A stretch of DNA of 64,000 nt from positions 62,001 to 126,000 of the forward strand of contig VGHB01000001.1 in the NCBI GenBank assembly GCA_016868355.1, given 5' to 3'. The stretch is from Betaproteobacteria bacterium. Lineage in GTDB: Bacteria > Pseudomonadota > Gammaproteobacteria > Burkholderiales > Burkholderiaceae_C. The notes beneath the pieces are model-generated. The model was not told where the DNA came from. It saw only the letters and a list, made by a program, of their open reading frames with translations, and ran no database searches. Below, piece after piece: positions 62,258-64,000 of the stretch. The position numbers and the translations under genes were made by a program. How positions within the stretch are numbered: the first letter of the stretch is position 1; every line of letters starts with the position of its first letter.

Positions 62258-64000
62258 ATGACCGCCAAAAAAGCTGCCTCATCCGCGCCCAAAGCCGCAA
62301 GCAAGCCCCCCGCAAAGTCGATGAGCGCGGCTAACAAGTCTGCCGCCAAATCCGAGCGCAAGGGTAACCTTAAGGCTGTCAAAGTCACAACCAAACCCGC
62401 TGCCAAGCCTTCTATCAAGCCGTCTGCCAAGCCATCTGCCAAGCCATCTGCCAAGCCATCTGCCAAGCCGTCTGCCAAAGCCGCTGTGAAGGCCGGCCAA
62501 TCGGCCAGGGGTTCAGAGGGCAGTACCAAGGCTGCTGCGCTAGCTCAGAAGACCGAGCCCAAGCCCGGCGCCAAAGCGCCGGCTACTGCAGTCAAGCGCC
62601 CAGCGGTCAAGACCAGCCCGACCAAGGCCGCATCGCCGTCGAAAGCAGCGCCCCAAAAGGCAGCAAGCCCGGCCGCCGTGCCCAAGCCCGCCGCCAATAA
62701 GGCCCCCGACAAGCCCGCTGCCAAGGGCACTGCAACCAAGCTACCGGTCAAGGCCAAGGCCGAGGCTGCAGTGGTCGTAGAAGACTTTTCTGATGTCGAG
62801 GCTGAGCACGAGGGCGAGCCCGACCCGGAAACCGCTGCGGCTGACGCTGACGCCGAGGAGCGCGCCAAGGCCAAACCCCTGCGGATGAAGGTCAGCCGCG
62901 CCAAAGAGCGCGCGCTGATGCGCGAGTTTGGTCTGGATGAAACCGCCCTGACCGAGGAGGAGGTCAACAAACGCCGGCTTGAGCTCAAGGCTCTTATCAA
63001 GATGGGCAAGAAAGACGGCTACCTCACCCATCAGCAAATCAGCGACCACCTGCCCGAGAAGCTGGTGGAAAACGAAATCCTTGAGGCGATCGTGTCTATG
63101 CTCAATGACATGGGCATCGCGGTCTATGAGCAGGCCCCCGATGCAGCCTTGGTGCTGATCGAAGGTGGCAACGCTGCAACTGCCACCGAGGAAGAGGCCG
63201 AAGAAGCCGCCGAGGCCGCGCTGTCCACCGTCGACTCAGAATTCGGCCGCACCACCGATCCGGTGCGCATGTACATGCGCGAAATGGGTACCGTCGAGTT
63301 GCTTACCCGTGAAGGTGAAATTGAAATCGCCAAGCGCATCGAAGGCGGCTTGCAAGCGATGATGGTGGCCATCTCTGCATCGCCTACCACGATTGCCGAA
63401 ATCCTGGCCATGGCCGACAAGATCGCGGCCGGCGAAGTCCAGATCTCCGAAGTGGTTGATGGCTTCGTGGCTGCAGACGAAGCCGACGACTATGTGGCCG
63501 AGGAAGACTTCGACGAATTCGACGAAGAGGACGACGATGATGGCGCTGGCGGCTCCAAAGCCCTGACCAAGAAGCTTGAAGAACTCAAGAACGCAGCCCT
63601 TGTGAAGTTCGCCGTGTTGCGGGTGCAGTTTGACAAGATGCGCAAAGCCTACGAAAAGGAAGGCTACAAGTCGCCGGCCTACAACAAGTCCCAAGGCGGT
63701 GTGAGCGAAGTGATCATGAGTATCCGCTTCACCGTCAAGACCATTGAGCGTCTGTGCAACATCCTGCGCCAGCAGGTCGACGACGTACGCCGCTACGAGC
63801 GTGAACTACGCAAGATCGCGGTGGAAAAGTGCGGCATGCCGCAGGACCACTTCATCAAGACCTTTCCAGCCAACATCCTCAACTTGAAGTGGGCAGAGAA
63901 AGAGGCCTCTTCGGGTAAGCCCTACTCGGCTGTGCTCAGCCGCAATCTGCCGGCTATACAAGAGTTGCAGCAAAAGCTGATCGATTTGCAGTCACGGGCT
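62258..64000 (+). CDS. rpoD: Primary sigma factor RpoD (sigma-70; 3' end outside window)
   Basis: The housekeeping sigma factor; 581 codons are present and the frame is open at the right edge. A Lys/Ala/Pro/Ser-rich extension (about 1-190), common in Burkholderiales RpoD, precedes region 1.1 (about 205-285: RAKERALMREFGLDE, LKALIKMGKKDGYLTHQQISDHLPEKL). Region 1.2 starts near 328 (TDPVRMYMREMGTVELLTREGEIEIAKRIE). The non-conserved region has an acidic run around 407-430, and the window ends before region 2 is complete. The extension carries K-P-S-A repeats. The ATG at 62258 overlaps the stop of a 13-codon upstream reading frame as ATGA. Confidence 0.96.
   Translation, partial: MTAKKAASSAPKAASKPPAKSMSAANKSAAKSERKGNLKAVKVTTKPAAKPSIKPSAKPSAKPSAKPSAKPSAKAAVKAGQSARGSEGSTKAAALAQKTEPKPGAKAPATAVKRPAVKTSPTKAASPSKAAPQKAASPAAVPKPAANKAPDKPAAKGTATKLPVKAKAEAAVVVEDFSDVEAEHEGEPDPETAAADADAEERAKAKPLRMKVSRAKERALMREFGLDETALTEEEVNKRRLELKALIKMGKKDGYLTHQQISDHLPEKLVENEILEAIVSMLNDMGIAVYEQAPDAALVLIEGGNAATATEEEAEEAAEAALSTVDSEFGRTTDPVRMYMREMGTVELLTREGEIEIAKRIEGGLQAMMVAISASPTTIAEILAMADKIAAGEVQISEVVDGFVAADEADDYVAEEDFDEFDEEDDDDGAGGSKALTKKLEELKNAALVKFAVLRVQFDKMRKAYEKEGYKSPAYNKSQGGVSEVIMSIRFTVKTIERLCNILRQQVDDVRRYERELRKIAVEKCGMPQDHFIKTFPANILNLKWAEKEASSGKPYSAVLSRNLPAIQELQQKLIDLQSRA
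62407..62478 (+). repeat. 12-bp coding tandem repeat in rpoD
   Basis: Six head-to-tail copies of a 12-bp unit, four to five nearly identical (GCCATCTGCCAA / GCCGTCTGCCAA), encode Lys-Pro-Ser-Ala repeats in the disordered N-terminal extension of RpoD. The unit length keeps the frame, so copy-number changes would alter only linker length. Confidence 0.9.

Noticed and set aside
62407-62478. Possible CRISPR-like array
   Set aside because: The repeats are 12 bp, head-to-tail without spacers, and in frame within rpoD.
62279-62529. Minus-strand repetitive frames with Gly-Leu-Ala-Asp repeats
   Set aside because: They are the complement of the Lys-Pro-Ser-Ala tandem repeat in rpoD.

Overview
The window is a gene-dense stretch of bacterial chromosome with high GC, short intergenic gaps and many 4-base start/stop overlaps. 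Gene content and order (rlmE-ftsH-folP-glmM, carAB-greA, surE-pcm-nlpD-rlmD, dnaG-rpoD with a Lys/Ala/Pro-rich sigma-70 N-terminus, a betaproteobacterial-type porin, and a 3-hydroxybutyrate dehydrogenase) point to a betaproteobacterium of the order Burkholderiales, most likely Comamonadaceae or a close relative. I saw no phage genes, transposases, CRISPR arrays or rRNA. There is one tRNA, tRNA-Val(GAC).

Layout. 1-7.2 kb: a truncated PhoR-type sensor kinase, then glmM, folP, ftsH and rlmE on the minus strand, with yhbY divergent and greA convergent to it. 7.3-12.4 kb: carA-carB and a GlcG/HbpS-like small protein. 12.5-17.2 kb: a Bax-inhibitor-1-like membrane protein and the surE-pcm-nlpD-rlmD operon. 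17.3-23.3 kb: a plus-strand operon with a quinone oxidoreductase-like enzyme, an RND adaptor lipoprotein, an RND pump and a flavin reductase-like protein. 23.4-25.8 kb: a WYL regulator, an unrecognised small protein and a glycine-zipper protein.

25.9-42.7 kb is a metabolic island for purine use. It has an NMT1/SsuA-like ABC importer, a GntR/FCD regulator, an adenine-deaminase-type enzyme, an orphan Rieske oxygenase, a BMP-type nucleoside ABC importer (lipoprotein, two permeases, double ATPase), guanine deaminase and xanthine dehydrogenase xdhABC. Together these would import purines or nucleosides and convert adenine to hypoxanthine, guanine to xanthine, and both to urate. No uricase or allantoin gene is visible, and the Rieske enzyme has no reductase partner here. 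This cluster is the best candidate for an incompletely described system.

42.9-64 kb: a porin, tRNA-Val, relA with an alpha/beta hydrolase, 3-hydroxybutyrate dehydrogenase, ispD-ispF divergent from mfd-serB, hrpA divergent from argA-yggX, an H-NS family gene, dnaG, and the first 581 codons of rpoD.

Notable sequence-level signals are: intrinsic terminators placed 14-17 nt upstream of the greA and Rieske start codons; a perfect palindrome with mirror-image -10 hexamers between ispD and mfd; a CTGTATACAG palindrome over the gntR promoter; a 17-bp inverted repeat before the H-NS gene; and a coding minisatellite in rpoD. Several neighbours often found at these loci are missing: pst/phoB next to phoR, rpoS after nlpD, and rpsU/yqeY before dnaG. 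All start choices and promoter calls come from reading the sequence, without alignment or search tools.
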